This document shows, in pieces, positions 36,174 to 44,834 of a stretch of DNA of 64,000 nucleotides; position 1 is the first letter of the stretch, and every line of letters starts with the position of its first letter. The position numbers and the translations under genes are program-made. The notes beneath the pieces are model-generated. The model was not told the DNA's origin. It made no database searches and saw only the letters and a program-made list of their open reading frames with translations. The DNA is from an uncultured Chitinophaga sp. (GTDB lineage: Bacteria; Bacteroidota; Bacteroidia; Chitinophagales; Chitinophagaceae). The stretch is taken from NCBI RefSeq assembly GCF_946479755.1, contig NZ_CAMLHC010000032.1, forward strand, positions 1-64,000, in the 5' to 3' direction.

Positions 36174-36416
36174 TTACGACAACAGGTACCACGATTCATC
36201 CTTATGATCACCAAAACAGGCCCGGTAGGCTTCATTCTCCTGTAATATACATTCCAGCAGGACGCTCCCTGTCTTCGACCGGATGCCTACTACGCGAATG
36301 CCTGCTGCATGGCAGCGGCCTATAAATTGGGTAAGATATTCCGGCGATATGTGGAATCCGCCATGGGCGACGCCTTTGAAACCTTTTTGCCAGAAAATGA
36401 GATTGTGTTTTTTCAT
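36174..36416 (-). CDS. Hypothetical 80-residue protein divergent from an XRE regulator
   Basis: Product begins MKKHNLIFWQKGFKGVAHGG; no recognised domain, no signal peptide. Reasons for calling it: clean ATG, protein-like composition, and a CCTATAGG palindrome 21 nt upstream of its start, one of three such sites around the divergent XRE gene. It may be a regulated partner of that regulator. The opposite strand is also open here, so a chance frame cannot be excluded. Confidence 0.45.
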   Translation of the reverse strand: MKKHNLIFWQKGFKGVAHGGFHISPEYLTQFIGRCHAAGIRVVGIRSKTGSVLLECILQENEAYRACFGDHKDESWYLLS

Positions 36417-36437
36417 CGTGAAAAGTTTAAATACTTG

Positions 36438-36445
36438 CCTATAGG
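36438..36445. promoter_or_regulatory. Palindromic site CCTATAGG (copy 1)
   Basis: A perfect 8-bp palindrome with flanks CTTG on the left and TGATT on the right. It lies between the divergent 80-residue gene and the XRE gene. It shares 13 bases (CCTATAGGTGATT) with copy 2 and 12 bases (CTTGCCTATAGG) with copy 3. Probable operator. Confidence 0.55.
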
Positions 36446-36485
36446 TGATTGTTGTTTGTTGAAAGCTTTCCGATCTTCATACTAT

Positions 36486-36493
36486 CCTATAGG
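36486..36493. promoter_or_regulatory. Palindromic site CCTATAGG (copy 2), at the start of the XRE gene
   Basis: Centre-to-centre 48 bp from copy 1. Its right end is 5 nt before the ATG at 36499, covering the ribosome-binding region. Bound regulator here would block its own expression, as expected for autorepression. Confidence 0.55.
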
Positions 36494-36498
36494 TGATT

Positions 36499-36735
36499 AT
36501 GAAGAGCAAAGTTGATTTATACGTTATCCAGAAAGTCAAAGAAAGAAGACTTGAGATGAATTTATCTCAGGCGGACCTTGCACATGAACTGGGAATGTCG
36601 GTGGGGTTCATCGGAAAAGTGGAAAGCGCCCAATATCCCTCTCATTACAATATCAAACACCTCAATCAACTGGCCAGTATACTGGAATGCAGCCCACAGG
36701 ACTTCCTGCCTAAAAAACCATTGCCGGACAAATAA
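36499..36735 (+). CDS. Small XRE-family helix-turn-helix regulator
   Basis: 78 residues, essentially only a Cro/C1-type HTH domain (KERRLEMNLSQADLAHELGMSVGFIGKVES, residues 15-43, then HYNIKHLNQLASILECSPQDFLP). The ATG at 36499 is preferred; a GTG two codons earlier overlaps the operator. Three copies of the palindrome CCTATAGG surround the gene: 61 nt upstream, directly before the start, and 35 nt after the stop. It most likely binds them, repressing itself and perhaps the divergent small gene and the downstream hydrolase gene. Confidence 0.85.
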   Translation: MKSKVDLYVIQKVKERRLEMNLSQADLAHELGMSVGFIGKVESAQYPSHYNIKHLNQLASILECSPQDFLPKKPLPDK

Positions 36736-36769
36736 TCCGTACTAAGTTAGATAAAAAAATAATCACTTG

Positions 36770-36777
36770 CCTATAGG
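36770..36777. promoter_or_regulatory. Palindromic site CCTATAGG (copy 3), before the EEP gene
   Basis: Lies 61 nt before the ATG of the secreted EEP hydrolase, with the same CACTTG-type left flank as copy 1. This suggests the hydrolase belongs to the regulon of the small XRE protein. Confidence 0.5.
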
Positions 36778-36838
36778 AGAGTGTTTATTTTGTTGTTTTT
36801 TCTCTCAAAACACTATTTTTATCCCAAACAGTGAACAC

Positions 36839-37861
36839 ATGATAAAATGGATCTTACCATGGCTGCTCCTGCTATGCTTGCAGGTACAGGCAGCCACCAC
36901 GTTAAAAGTATTGCAGTTCAACATCTGGCAGGAAGGTACCGTGGTACCGGGCGGGTTTGAAGCCATTGCCGACGAAATCATCCACACCGGCGCAGATATC
37001 GTCACCTTCAGCGAAGTACGTAACTACCAACAGACCCGCTTCTGCGACCGCATCAGGGAAGCGCTGGCCAAACGGGGCCGCACCTTCTACAGCGAATACA
37101 GCTACGACTCAGGCATCCTCTCCGCCTATCCCATAACGCAGTTTGAAACCATCAGCCCGGAAAAAGACGACCATGGCTCTGTCTATAAAGCCGTCGTGCG
37201 CGTGAAGGGCACTAACATAGCCGTCTACACGGCACACCTGGATTATCTCCATGCCGCCAACTACCTTCCCCGCGGTTATCACAGCAGCAGCTGGAAAAAG
37301 CTGCCGGCGCCGGTCACCGATGTGGACAGCATAATGGCGGACAACCGCGCCTCGCAAAGAGATGAAGAAATTGAACTGTTTATGGCCGATGCCCGCCGTG
37401 AAACAGCCAAAGGCAGCATCGTGATACTGGGCGGCGATTTTAACGAACCTTCCCACCGGGACTGGACCGCCGCCACCAAAGACCTGTTTGACCACCATGG
37501 TACCATCGTGCCCTGGAACGTGACTATGGAACTGGAGAAAGAAGGTTTTACCGACGCCTATCGCCAGTTATACCCCAACCCGGTAACACATCCCGGCTTT
37601 ACCTTCCCGGGAGGCAATACGGCCGTTCCCGTTAGTAAGCTGGCATGGTCGCCCGATGCGGATGACAGAGACCGTATCGATTTCATTTTCTTCCGCCCGG
37701 ATAAAAGACTGCACCTGAAAGACGCCGCCATCGTAGGTCCCCGCGCCTCTGTAGTATACGGCGCTATCCGTGACGAGCATACGAAAGACCGGTTTATAAC
37801 ACCCAAAGGGGTATGGCCCACCGACCATAAAGCCCTGCTGATTACCTTCGACCTGAAGTAA
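36839..37861 (+). CDS. Secreted endonuclease/exonuclease/phosphatase-family hydrolase
   Basis: About 340 residues from the ATG at 36839, which gives a clean signal peptide (MIKWILPWLLLLCLQVQA). The EEP fold motifs are visible: LQFNIWQEG near residue 28, FSEVRN near 60 (metal-binding Glu), YTAHLDYLH near 125, GGDFNEP near 200 (catalytic Asp and Asn) and the C-terminal WPTDHKALL (catalytic Asp-His). Members are phosphodiesterases or sphingomyelinase-like enzymes; the substrate is not assigned. Preceded by a CCTATAGG site; overlaps the convergent Pr6Pr gene by 20 nt. Confidence 0.88.
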   Translation: MIKWILPWLLLLCLQVQAATTLKVLQFNIWQEGTVVPGGFEAIADEIIHTGADIVTFSEVRNYQQTRFCDRIREALAKRGRTFYSEYSYDSGILSAYPITQFETISPEKDDHGSVYKAVVRVKGTNIAVYTAHLDYLHAANYLPRGYHSSSWKKLPAPVTDVDSIMADNRASQRDEEIELFMADARRETAKGSIVILGGDFNEPSHRDWTAATKDLFDHHGTIVPWNVTMELEKEGFTDAYRQLYPNPVTHPGFTFPGGNTAVPVSKLAWSPDADDRDRIDFIFFRPDKRLHLKDAAIVGPRASVVYGAIRDEHTKDRFITPKGVWPTDHKALLITFDLK

Positions 37862-38465
37862 GATACCTGCTGATACTGATGAACAGCAGCGATAGTAAGA
37901 GAAATATGCCGGCAATGCCCACCGCATTGATCAACGCCTGCGTTATCCCTATCCGGTTCACCTCAATGAACGGGTAGGGATAAAAGCCGGTAGCAGCACC
38001 CCTGACAAGGACATAAACAAAATAAACCAGCGGATACAACAGCCACGGCCAGCATTGTTTCCACTCCAGCCGTCGCCTAGCCGTGAATAATATCCAGTAC
38101 AGCAACGACATCACCGGGATCACACTGTGCAGCAACTCATCCACCACCCACTGTAAACCCTGCGGCTGCCACAACCACCGTAATACCGCATTATAGATAA
38201 TCCCCACAATCAGGATATACACCGTCAGCGCCGTCTGTGTACCTGCCCGTGAAAAAAATCGCGACGCGGGATACCACCATAAAACCGTATTGGAAACGGC
38301 TACCAACAGATTGGTCAGGATCGTGAAATAACTGAAGAACCGTATCGTCAGCTCCCCCGGCGGTAACTTCCCGTTCAGGACCATCAGGTAATACTGCGCT
38401 ATCAGCGCAAACCATCCCAGTAGAGAAAGGATAGCAGGATATGTGCGGGACCGTTTTATTTCCAT
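37842..38465 (-). CDS. Pr6Pr-family membrane protein
   Basis: A 207-residue protein with about six membrane helices. The family signature PLVYFVYVLVRGAATGFYPYPFIEVNRIG sits near residues 145-175, and the start LSLLGWFALIAQYYLMVLNG and FFSYFTILTNLLVAVSN are typical. The function of the family is unknown. It is convergent with, and overlaps, the EEP gene and is divergent from the LRR-BRCT pair (110 nt). Confidence 0.85.
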   Translation of the reverse strand: MEIKRSRTYPAILSLLGWFALIAQYYLMVLNGKLPPGELTIRFFSYFTILTNLLVAVSNTVLWWYPASRFFSRAGTQTALTVYILIVGIIYNAVLRWLWQPQGLQWVVDELLHSVIPVMSLLYWILFTARRRLEWKQCWPWLLYPLVYFVYVLVRGAATGFYPYPFIEVNRIGITQALINAVGIAGIFLLLSLLFISISRYLTSGRR

Positions 38466-38575
38466 AGTATAAGTATACGGATTTTTTAGTCACAGCAGGA
38501 GCCGGCCGGCCGGCGCATTTCTTTTTGAGGACAAGAGAAAGTTTTCTTTCTTTATAGCGCGATAACCGCACGCCT

Positions 38576-41548
38576 ATGGATTACTTTGAGACCCATGTCA
38601 TGAAAAACGCGCAGGAGACAGGATATGTGGACCTGCAACGGAAAAGACTGGCTGTCCTGCCCCCGGGATATGAAGCCGCTGCCCGCCTGCCGTATGTGCA
38701 TGTCGATGTAAGCGGCAACCGGGACCTGCAGCATGCCACCGTCATTAGTCAGTTGGCCGCAGTGCCCCACCTGCAGGCCCTGAGCATGGCTTCTTCCAAC
38801 ATGAAGGAACTGCCCGCCGGTATCGCCCGGTTGTCCGGCCTGCAATACCTCGATCTTTCCCATAATAAACTAAGGACGCTACCATCGTTTATCGCCGATC
38901 TACAGCAACTCAAGGTTCTAAAACTGGATAATAATAAGTTGTCCGGTCTGCCGCGTTTACCACAGCCATTGCCGCTGCTGGAAGAACTGCACCTCAGCGG
39001 AAATACGCTGGCTGAGCTGGCGGACAGCGACCTGTCAATATTCCCTGCCCTGAAGAAATTGTACCTCGGCGGAGGGCAGTTTGTACAACTGCCGGCAACC
39101 ATCACCCGCTTGCCTCACCTGGAAATACTGGTGCTCGACAACAATGGCTCCCTGAAGATAGCCGACAGTTGCCGGCTGCTGGCCGGCTGTGGCGCGTTAA
39201 GGTATCTGTCGATGCAGCACTGCGACATTTCCGTTGCACCGGAAGGCCTCACTGAGCTGCAGCAAATCACCACTCTCGACCTGAGAAGGAACATGCTCCG
39301 GTCTATTCCCCCCATGCCCAATCTCACCACCCTTGAGTGCGACTGGCCCCTACCGGCGCCCTTTTATTTCAATATGATAAAAGACCGGCCGGATATACGA
39401 ACGCTCCAGCTCTTTAAAATACTCCCATACCAAGAAGACGGTGTCCGCACTTTGCCGGCCAATACAGGGGAACTTCAGTACCTGGAAGAGATCACCTTCG
39501 CGGACCTGCAACGTATACCCGTGGCGGTGAACAAGCTCACGCAATTGAAGTCGCTGTCTTTTATCAACGGTGCATATGCCGCACTGCCCGACCTCTCCGG
39601 GTTACAGGCCGTAGCGCATGTCCTGGTATCCGGTACCCGCTTCGCCGCCTTCCCGGAGTTCGTCTACCAGCTGCCAGCCCTTAAAACGTTGACAATAGAA
39701 CGTTGCGATGTACGACCGGATTACGCCCGCATCGCCCAGCTGCCTGGCCTGGAAAAAATCACAACCGATGATATCACCGACGCAGACCTGCAACATTTTC
39801 TGCAGCCCGTACACGGACGTTACATCGATGTGATGATCACCGCTGCCACCTTACCGGACGCTTATTATGATCTCCCGTGTGTACAGGTGTTTGATCTTAA
39901 CCAGTATGAAGCTATCGATATTCCTCACGCCTTGTCGATGTTGCAGCGTCTGCCCAACCTGCATACGCTGATATTCAATAAAGCGCGGCCATTGCCGGTG
40001 GCTGCCTGTATCCACTGGCTGCAACAGCTGCCCCGGCTGAAAGAAGTCACCCTTTACCTCGATGAGCAACAGTTGCCCGCGTCGCTGGCAGCGTTGCCGC
40101 ACCTGGAACATATCCGCCTTTTCTGGAATGAACATTATCGGGGCATACCCGATCTGCCGCCGGCGGTGGCAAACACCCGTCCGGGGCAGCTGGTGCTGGA
40201 AGATCATCCCTACACGAAGGCATATCTGCACGCTTTCGAAGCGCTGGAAGACCGGCAGATAACAGGAACGGCTGCACGGGAACTGGCTTTCTGCCTGCTG
40301 GCCCGGCGGTACGATGCACTGAAACAGCGGGTGCCCTGGCCCTTTACGCCGGAAGGACAACTGCCAGGGGCGCAGGTATACATCGCCGGGGAACCCACTC
40401 TATGTACCCGAAAGGAGCTGAAAGCTGTTTTGCAGCAACGTGGTGCTGTCATCGCCGGGGAAATAGCCGCTGCCTCCCACGTCTTTGTGGGACAGCATAT
40501 CAGCGCTACTGCGGTGGTACAGCTGTCTGAGCGCCCTGTTCAGCTACTACTGGAAGATCACCTGAAAGCACAAACGCTAAAAGAAGAAGCTCCCTTCCTG
40601 GTGGAAGAAGAAGGGCAGGAGCTGGTCAGCCAGGTGACCCGGCTGCTGAATACGGAAAATAAACTGTTGCTCGCTTTGCAGATTATCCGCGGCGGCGGCG
40701 CCAACCGGGTACTGATCAGTTACCTGGCAGCATTACATCTTTTTCACCGCAATGACGATATCGCCGCGGAAGCTAAAAGCCTGTTCAGAAAATTCGCATC
40801 CGCGGGCTTGCAACATCACATCGCCGTTACCTGGAGCGAGACTTTCCGTTACAAAAGAGAAGATCAGTTTGCCCCGTTGTACCTGCATCCGGAACTGGAT
40901 ACGTTCGCTTTCCTGCTGGCGTATATGCGGGCAAAAGGCGTGGAGGGATGGGGAAATCTCCAGCTGAAGCATATTCCCGATGCTGCCGTCACAGACAGTA
41001 TCCGGGACATGGTGCCGGTGAACATGGTGTCTGTTGACAGCCCGGGCAATGCTGCCATTACAAAGCTGCTGGAAAAATTACCCCTCCTGCAGCAGCTGCT
41101 GAACCTGGTCATAGAAGCCCCCATTACTGCACTGCCACCGGAAGTATGGAAGATACCCACCTTGCAGAATATCACGCTGCGGCTCAAAGGAAGCCCCGGG
41201 TTTACGATTCCGCCACTGGAGCCGGACCAGCTAGCCTTCTCGCGGTTGTCGGTAGAAGGAGCGCCAATAGTACATCCCGAAAGATTGTCGGCCTTCCGGC
41301 AGCTGACAAAATGCATCCTCTCTGATTGTAGCCTGCCGAATGCGGATTTCCTCGGAGGCATGACACAACTGGAATTACTGGATATCTCCAATAACAACCT
41401 CGTTGCCCTCCCTGCCGGATTGCAGGCGTTTGACCAGTTGGAGACCCTGATAATTATGGGAAACGGCATCAGCGAAAAAGATGTGGACGCGCTGCAACTA
41501 CCCAAACTCAGGACCCTGAATAATACTTCCTACAGCAAAAAATATTAA
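38576..41548 (+). CDS. Large leucine-rich-repeat protein with BRCT-like domain (paralogue 1)
   Basis: 990 residues, no signal peptide, so probably cytoplasmic. Leucine-rich repeats fill about residues 30-265 (for example LQYLDLSHNKLRTLPSFIADLQQL), with more degenerate repeats at 290-540. A BRCT-like domain follows (about 594-680; GAQVYIAGEPTLCTRKELKAVLQQRGAVIAGEI, then ASHVFVG). Next comes a HEAT-like helical part (LISYLAALHLFHRNDDIAAEAKSLFRKFASAGLQHHI, about 715-760), and a second LRR block closes the protein (860-990). BRCT domains bind phosphopeptides or DNA ends in repair proteins; their union with LRRs is unusual. The next gene, 21 nt downstream, is a paralogue with the same domain order. 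Confidence 0.75.
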   Translation: MDYFETHVMKNAQETGYVDLQRKRLAVLPPGYEAAARLPYVHVDVSGNRDLQHATVISQLAAVPHLQALSMASSNMKELPAGIARLSGLQYLDLSHNKLRTLPSFIADLQQLKVLKLDNNKLSGLPRLPQPLPLLEELHLSGNTLAELADSDLSIFPALKKLYLGGGQFVQLPATITRLPHLEILVLDNNGSLKIADSCRLLAGCGALRYLSMQHCDISVAPEGLTELQQITTLDLRRNMLRSIPPMPNLTTLECDWPLPAPFYFNMIKDRPDIRTLQLFKILPYQEDGVRTLPANTGELQYLEEITFADLQRIPVAVNKLTQLKSLSFINGAYAALPDLSGLQAVAHVLVSGTRFAAFPEFVYQLPALKTLTIERCDVRPDYARIAQLPGLEKITTDDITDADLQHFLQPVHGRYIDVMITAATLPDAYYDLPCVQVFDLNQYEAIDIPHALSMLQRLPNLHTLIFNKARPLPVAACIHWLQQLPRLKEVTLYLDEQQLPASLAALPHLEHIRLFWNEHYRGIPDLPPAVANTRPGQLVLEDHPYTKAYLHAFEALEDRQITGTAARELAFCLLARRYDALKQRVPWPFTPEGQLPGAQVYIAGEPTLCTRKELKAVLQQRGAVIAGEIAAASHVFVGQHISATAVVQLSERPVQLLLEDHLKAQTLKEEAPFLVEEEGQELVSQVTRLLNTENKLLLALQIIRGGGANRVLISYLAALHLFHRNDDIAAEAKSLFRKFASAGLQHHIAVTWSETFRYKREDQFAPLYLHPELDTFAFLLAYMRAKGVEGWGNLQLKHIPDAAVTDSIRDMVPVNMVSVDSPGNAAITKLLEKLPLLQQLLNLVIEAPITALPPEVWKIPTLQNITLRLKGSPGFTIPPLEPDQLAFSRLSVEGAPIVHPERLSAFRQLTKCILSDCSLPNADFLGGMTQLELLDISNNNLVALPAGLQAFDQLETLIIMGNGISEKDVDALQLPKLRTLNNTSYSKKY

Positions 41549-41569
41549 ATCCCTTACCTGAAAAACGCT

Positions 41570-44500
41570 ATGGAACACAGACAGATGTATGCCGAACCCG
41601 GTATTGTAGTACTCAATGATATCAAAGAAGCCAAAGACTGCCCGCATCCTAAAGTGCGCTTCGTCCTGCACAGCAAGCGCCTGAAGAAAATGCCGGACAT
41701 CCTGGAGACAGCGCATATCCCGCATGTGCAGTTCGACCTCGGCTACAACGAGGCGCTGGACCATGCCTCCGCTATCTCCGCGCTGTCAGCGCTGCCGCAG
41801 CTCAAAGGCCTCGGCATGACCAAAACCAAAATGAGCGAACTCCCCGATAGCATTGGCCTGTTAACCGGGCTGGAAGCCCTCGAAATAACAGGTAACCAGC
41901 TGAAGGCGCTGCCGGACAGCTTGCAGTCGCTGAAAGCATTGCGTATCCTCAACCTGCGGACCAACCGGTTTACCACCTTCCCTAAAAATCTTTCCGGGCT
42001 GCCGATGCTGGAAGAACTGAGCCTGCGGTTCAACGAAATAAAGACCCTGCCGAAAGAGATCGCCGCTTTGACATCCCTGCGGGTACTGGACCTTTCTTCT
42101 AACAGCATCGCTGTTTTGCCTCCGGCGATCAAAGAGCTGTCGCAGTTAAAAGAGCTGCATATAAAATATAATAAGCTCACCTTGCTGCCGGAGGAATTGG
42201 GCGAACTGCAGGAACTGGAGGTAGTGGCGCTCAACGGCAATAAAGACCTGGACTTTGATCAGGCCTTCCGCGTACTGGCGAACTGTAAAAAGCTGAAACG
42301 CCTGCGGTTAAAAGGATGCCAGCTTCGCACCCTGCCGGAGTCCATTACGCTGCTGGAAAGCCTGGAATCCATTGATCTTTATGACAACTACTTCGACGAA
42401 GTACCGGAGGTATTATTGCAGTTAAAGCAGCTGCGGGAAATCATCAGCTCCCGTCCATTGCCGATGCCGTTTTTCATCAATATGATAAAAGATGATCCTG
42501 CACATACTTCTTTTAGCACCAGCAGCTTGTTGCCCTATGAAGTGAACGGGAAAAAGACCCTGCCGGAAAGTATTACAACGCTGCGGCATGTACACTCTTT
42601 GTCTCTCCATGACCTTGAAGTGTTGCCTGCATCCATCTCACAAATGACCTGGTTGCAGTCGCTGGACATACACGATGGCACTTTCGATAGCTGGCCGGAC
42701 CTCTCCGGTCTGACGGCGCTGGAACGGTTGTCGCTATCGGGTGAAACATTCCCTCCATTACCGGGCGGTATATACCAGTTGCCGAATCTTCGTAAACTTA
42801 CATTGTCAACCGTAGAAGGAGTGGACTATGCGCGGCTGGCACGGCTTCCCCGGCTGGAGCAGGTGTCAGTGCCGGCTATAACGGACGAGGATATACGGCA
42901 GTTGATGCCGGCGCCCTGCCTTCGCCAGCTGTATTTGCCATACGATACTCCCGTGATCCCCGAAGCCTTTTTTGAGCTGCCCGGTATAGATGTATTCGAT
43001 TTTGATCACTACAGTAAAATCGATCCTGTTGTGATCAGGCCACAGCTGCAACGGTTGCCTGGCCTGAAAGCCATTCGTTTTGGCACCGCCAGGGGACAGT
43101 CATTTGACTGGTTCGTTCAATACCTGAAAGAGTTGCCGGCGATAAAAGAGGCAACTCTTTATGCAGATTCCCTTCAGTTACCGGAAGCACTGCTGGAGCT
43201 GTCCCACCTTGATACACTGAACATCCGTTTCACCAGCGAAGCGCTGTATGGCCCCGGATGGCAGGAGAAAAAACCGGAGATACCATTGGCGCTTGGCCGC
43301 GCCAAAAGAGGGCAGATCGTCCTGGAGGACCGGGGAGTGTTGAAACCTTATCGTGCCGCTTTTACACAACTGGCCACCATGGACATACAGGAGGGACTCC
43401 AACAGGAAGTGGCTTTTGGTCTGCTGGCACATCAGTACGATGCTTTGCACACACTGTTGCCTTATCCTTTTGATGCTGCCGGCAACATCACCGGTGCTAA
43501 AGTATATGTAACCGGCACGCCTACACTGAGCGGTAAAAAATCACTGGCAGAGCTGTTGCAACACCGCGGCGCTGTGGTGACCAGGGAGCTGAAAGAAGCC
43601 ACCCATCTTTTTCTTGGACAGAATATACCGGCAGAGACGATGGGCCTGTTGTTTCAACAGGAATACCAATACATACTGGAAGACCATCTCAAGGCGCAGG
43701 AAATTAAAGATGACACCCCTTTCCTGATGACGGAGGAGAATGAGGCACTAACGGAGCAGATTACACGCCTACTGGCAGATCAGCATACGAACAATATAGC
43801 CCTGATCCTGGAAATGATTGAAGGTGGCGGCGCCGGCAAAAAGTTGCTGAGTTATCTCGCGGCTATTCACCTGTTTCACAAAGACACCGGTATCCGGAAA
43901 AAATCCAGGGCGTTGTTTAAGAAATACGCATCGGCTACGTTGCAGCATCATATCAAAACGAACTGGAAAGACCGGTTCAAAGACCGGTCAGAAGACGATT
44001 TCCGGCCGCTGTACGTGCATCCGGAATTAGATGTATGCGCTTTTGTGTTGGCTGCTCACATAGCGAAAAGGGAAGAAAATCGTGGTTCCTACAGAGGAGA
44101 AAGCCTGGTACTGAGAGACATGCCGGCCAGCGATATCTCCGATGTGCTGGTACATTTTCAGCATGTTAGCTGGTTAAATCTTGATCTTGGCGATACAACT
44201 GACTTGCCGCGTCTGGTTGACTACCTGAGAGAACTCCCGCTGAAAGAATTGTACGTCCGCATTACCACAGATGAAATACCGGCGTCCCTCTTCACGCTTC
44301 CGGTGGATTTGCATGTCGGCTGCAGGCGTGAGGACGGCCTGACCATACCTGATCTCACTGGTAAAGAGATACGCCTTAAGAAATTCAGGATGGCATATGT
44401 ACCGCTGAAACATGCAGAAAGGCTTGCAGCCTGCAGCGAGTTGACAGGGCTGGACCTGGAGTTTTGCGAGATTACCGACATGACTTTCATGACAGAAATG

Positions 44501-44674
44501 AAAAGCCTGGTGACTGCAGGGCTGAAAGGCAATCGTATCAGCCAGGTGCCTGCGGCTTTAAACCAGCTGCAGGCGCTGGAAAAGCTGCGGCTCGACTACA
44601 ACCCGTTCCTTCCGGATGCTTTCGATTTTTCACAGCTTAAAAAACTAAAAGACCTCGTACTGCCAGGCGCATAA
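41570..44674 (+). CDS. Large leucine-rich-repeat protein with BRCT-like domain (paralogue 2)
   Basis: 1034 residues with the same architecture as the preceding gene. Clear LRRs run at about 55-280 (LEALEITGNQLKALPDSLQSLKAL, LRVLDLSSNSIAVLPPAIKELSQL), then degenerate LRRs. The BRCT-like domain is at about 638-725 (GAKVYVTGTPTLSGKKSLAELLQHRGAVVTREL, ATHLFLG), followed by the HEAT-like segment LLSYLAAIHLFHKDTGIRKKSRALFKKYASATLQHHI and a C-terminal LRR block. Conserved blocks shared with paralogue 1, such as FFINMIKD/FYFNMIKD, RGQIVLED/PGQLVLED and YVHPELD/YLHPELD, show an old tandem duplication. Same operon, ended by a 13-bp terminator. Role unknown. Confidence 0.75.
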   Translation: MEHRQMYAEPGIVVLNDIKEAKDCPHPKVRFVLHSKRLKKMPDILETAHIPHVQFDLGYNEALDHASAISALSALPQLKGLGMTKTKMSELPDSIGLLTGLEALEITGNQLKALPDSLQSLKALRILNLRTNRFTTFPKNLSGLPMLEELSLRFNEIKTLPKEIAALTSLRVLDLSSNSIAVLPPAIKELSQLKELHIKYNKLTLLPEELGELQELEVVALNGNKDLDFDQAFRVLANCKKLKRLRLKGCQLRTLPESITLLESLESIDLYDNYFDEVPEVLLQLKQLREIISSRPLPMPFFINMIKDDPAHTSFSTSSLLPYEVNGKKTLPESITTLRHVHSLSLHDLEVLPASISQMTWLQSLDIHDGTFDSWPDLSGLTALERLSLSGETFPPLPGGIYQLPNLRKLTLSTVEGVDYARLARLPRLEQVSVPAITDEDIRQLMPAPCLRQLYLPYDTPVIPEAFFELPGIDVFDFDHYSKIDPVVIRPQLQRLPGLKAIRFGTARGQSFDWFVQYLKELPAIKEATLYADSLQLPEALLELSHLDTLNIRFTSEALYGPGWQEKKPEIPLALGRAKRGQIVLEDRGVLKPYRAAFTQLATMDIQEGLQQEVAFGLLAHQYDALHTLLPYPFDAAGNITGAKVYVTGTPTLSGKKSLAELLQHRGAVVTRELKEATHLFLGQNIPAETMGLLFQQEYQYILEDHLKAQEIKDDTPFLMTEENEALTEQITRLLADQHTNNIALILEMIEGGGAGKKLLSYLAAIHLFHKDTGIRKKSRALFKKYASATLQHHIKTNWKDRFKDRSEDDFRPLYVHPELDVCAFVLAAHIAKREENRGSYRGESLVLRDMPASDISDVLVHFQHVSWLNLDLGDTTDLPRLVDYLRELPLKELYVRITTDEIPASLFTLPVDLHVGCRREDGLTIPDLTGKEIRLKKFRMAYVPLKHAERLAACSELTGLDLEFCEITDMTFMTEMKSLVTAGLKGNRISQVPAALNQLQALEKLRLDYNPFLPDAFDFSQLKKLKDLVLPGA

Positions 44675-44678
44675 ACAG

Positions 44679-44709
44679 AAAGAGCTGCCCCGCTAAGGGG
44701 CAGCTCTTT
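44679..44709 (+). terminator. Intrinsic terminator of the LRR-BRCT pair
   Basis: A perfect 13-bp stem (44679-44691 with 44697-44709), 5-nt loop, beginning 4 nt after the stop codon. The A and T ends of the stem give an A/T-rich base on both strands. Confidence 0.85.
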
Positions 44710-44834
44710 AGTTCGGGCCACGCACAGTAACGAAGTACGCTCCTGTTTTGGTTTGAATTGGATATTTCCTTTATCTTCGCCGCGCAAATGTTTTTTAACC
44801 TTAAACCATTTCCTAACTAAACAGTTATTTTTTT

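Noticed and set aside
36127..36190. Minus-strand reading ending in RTWRASAADQWEWE, looking like a gene tail
   Set aside because: The frame is closed by a stop about 20 codons upstream and has no start; a frameshifted extension of the 80-residue gene would be needed and there is no independent support.
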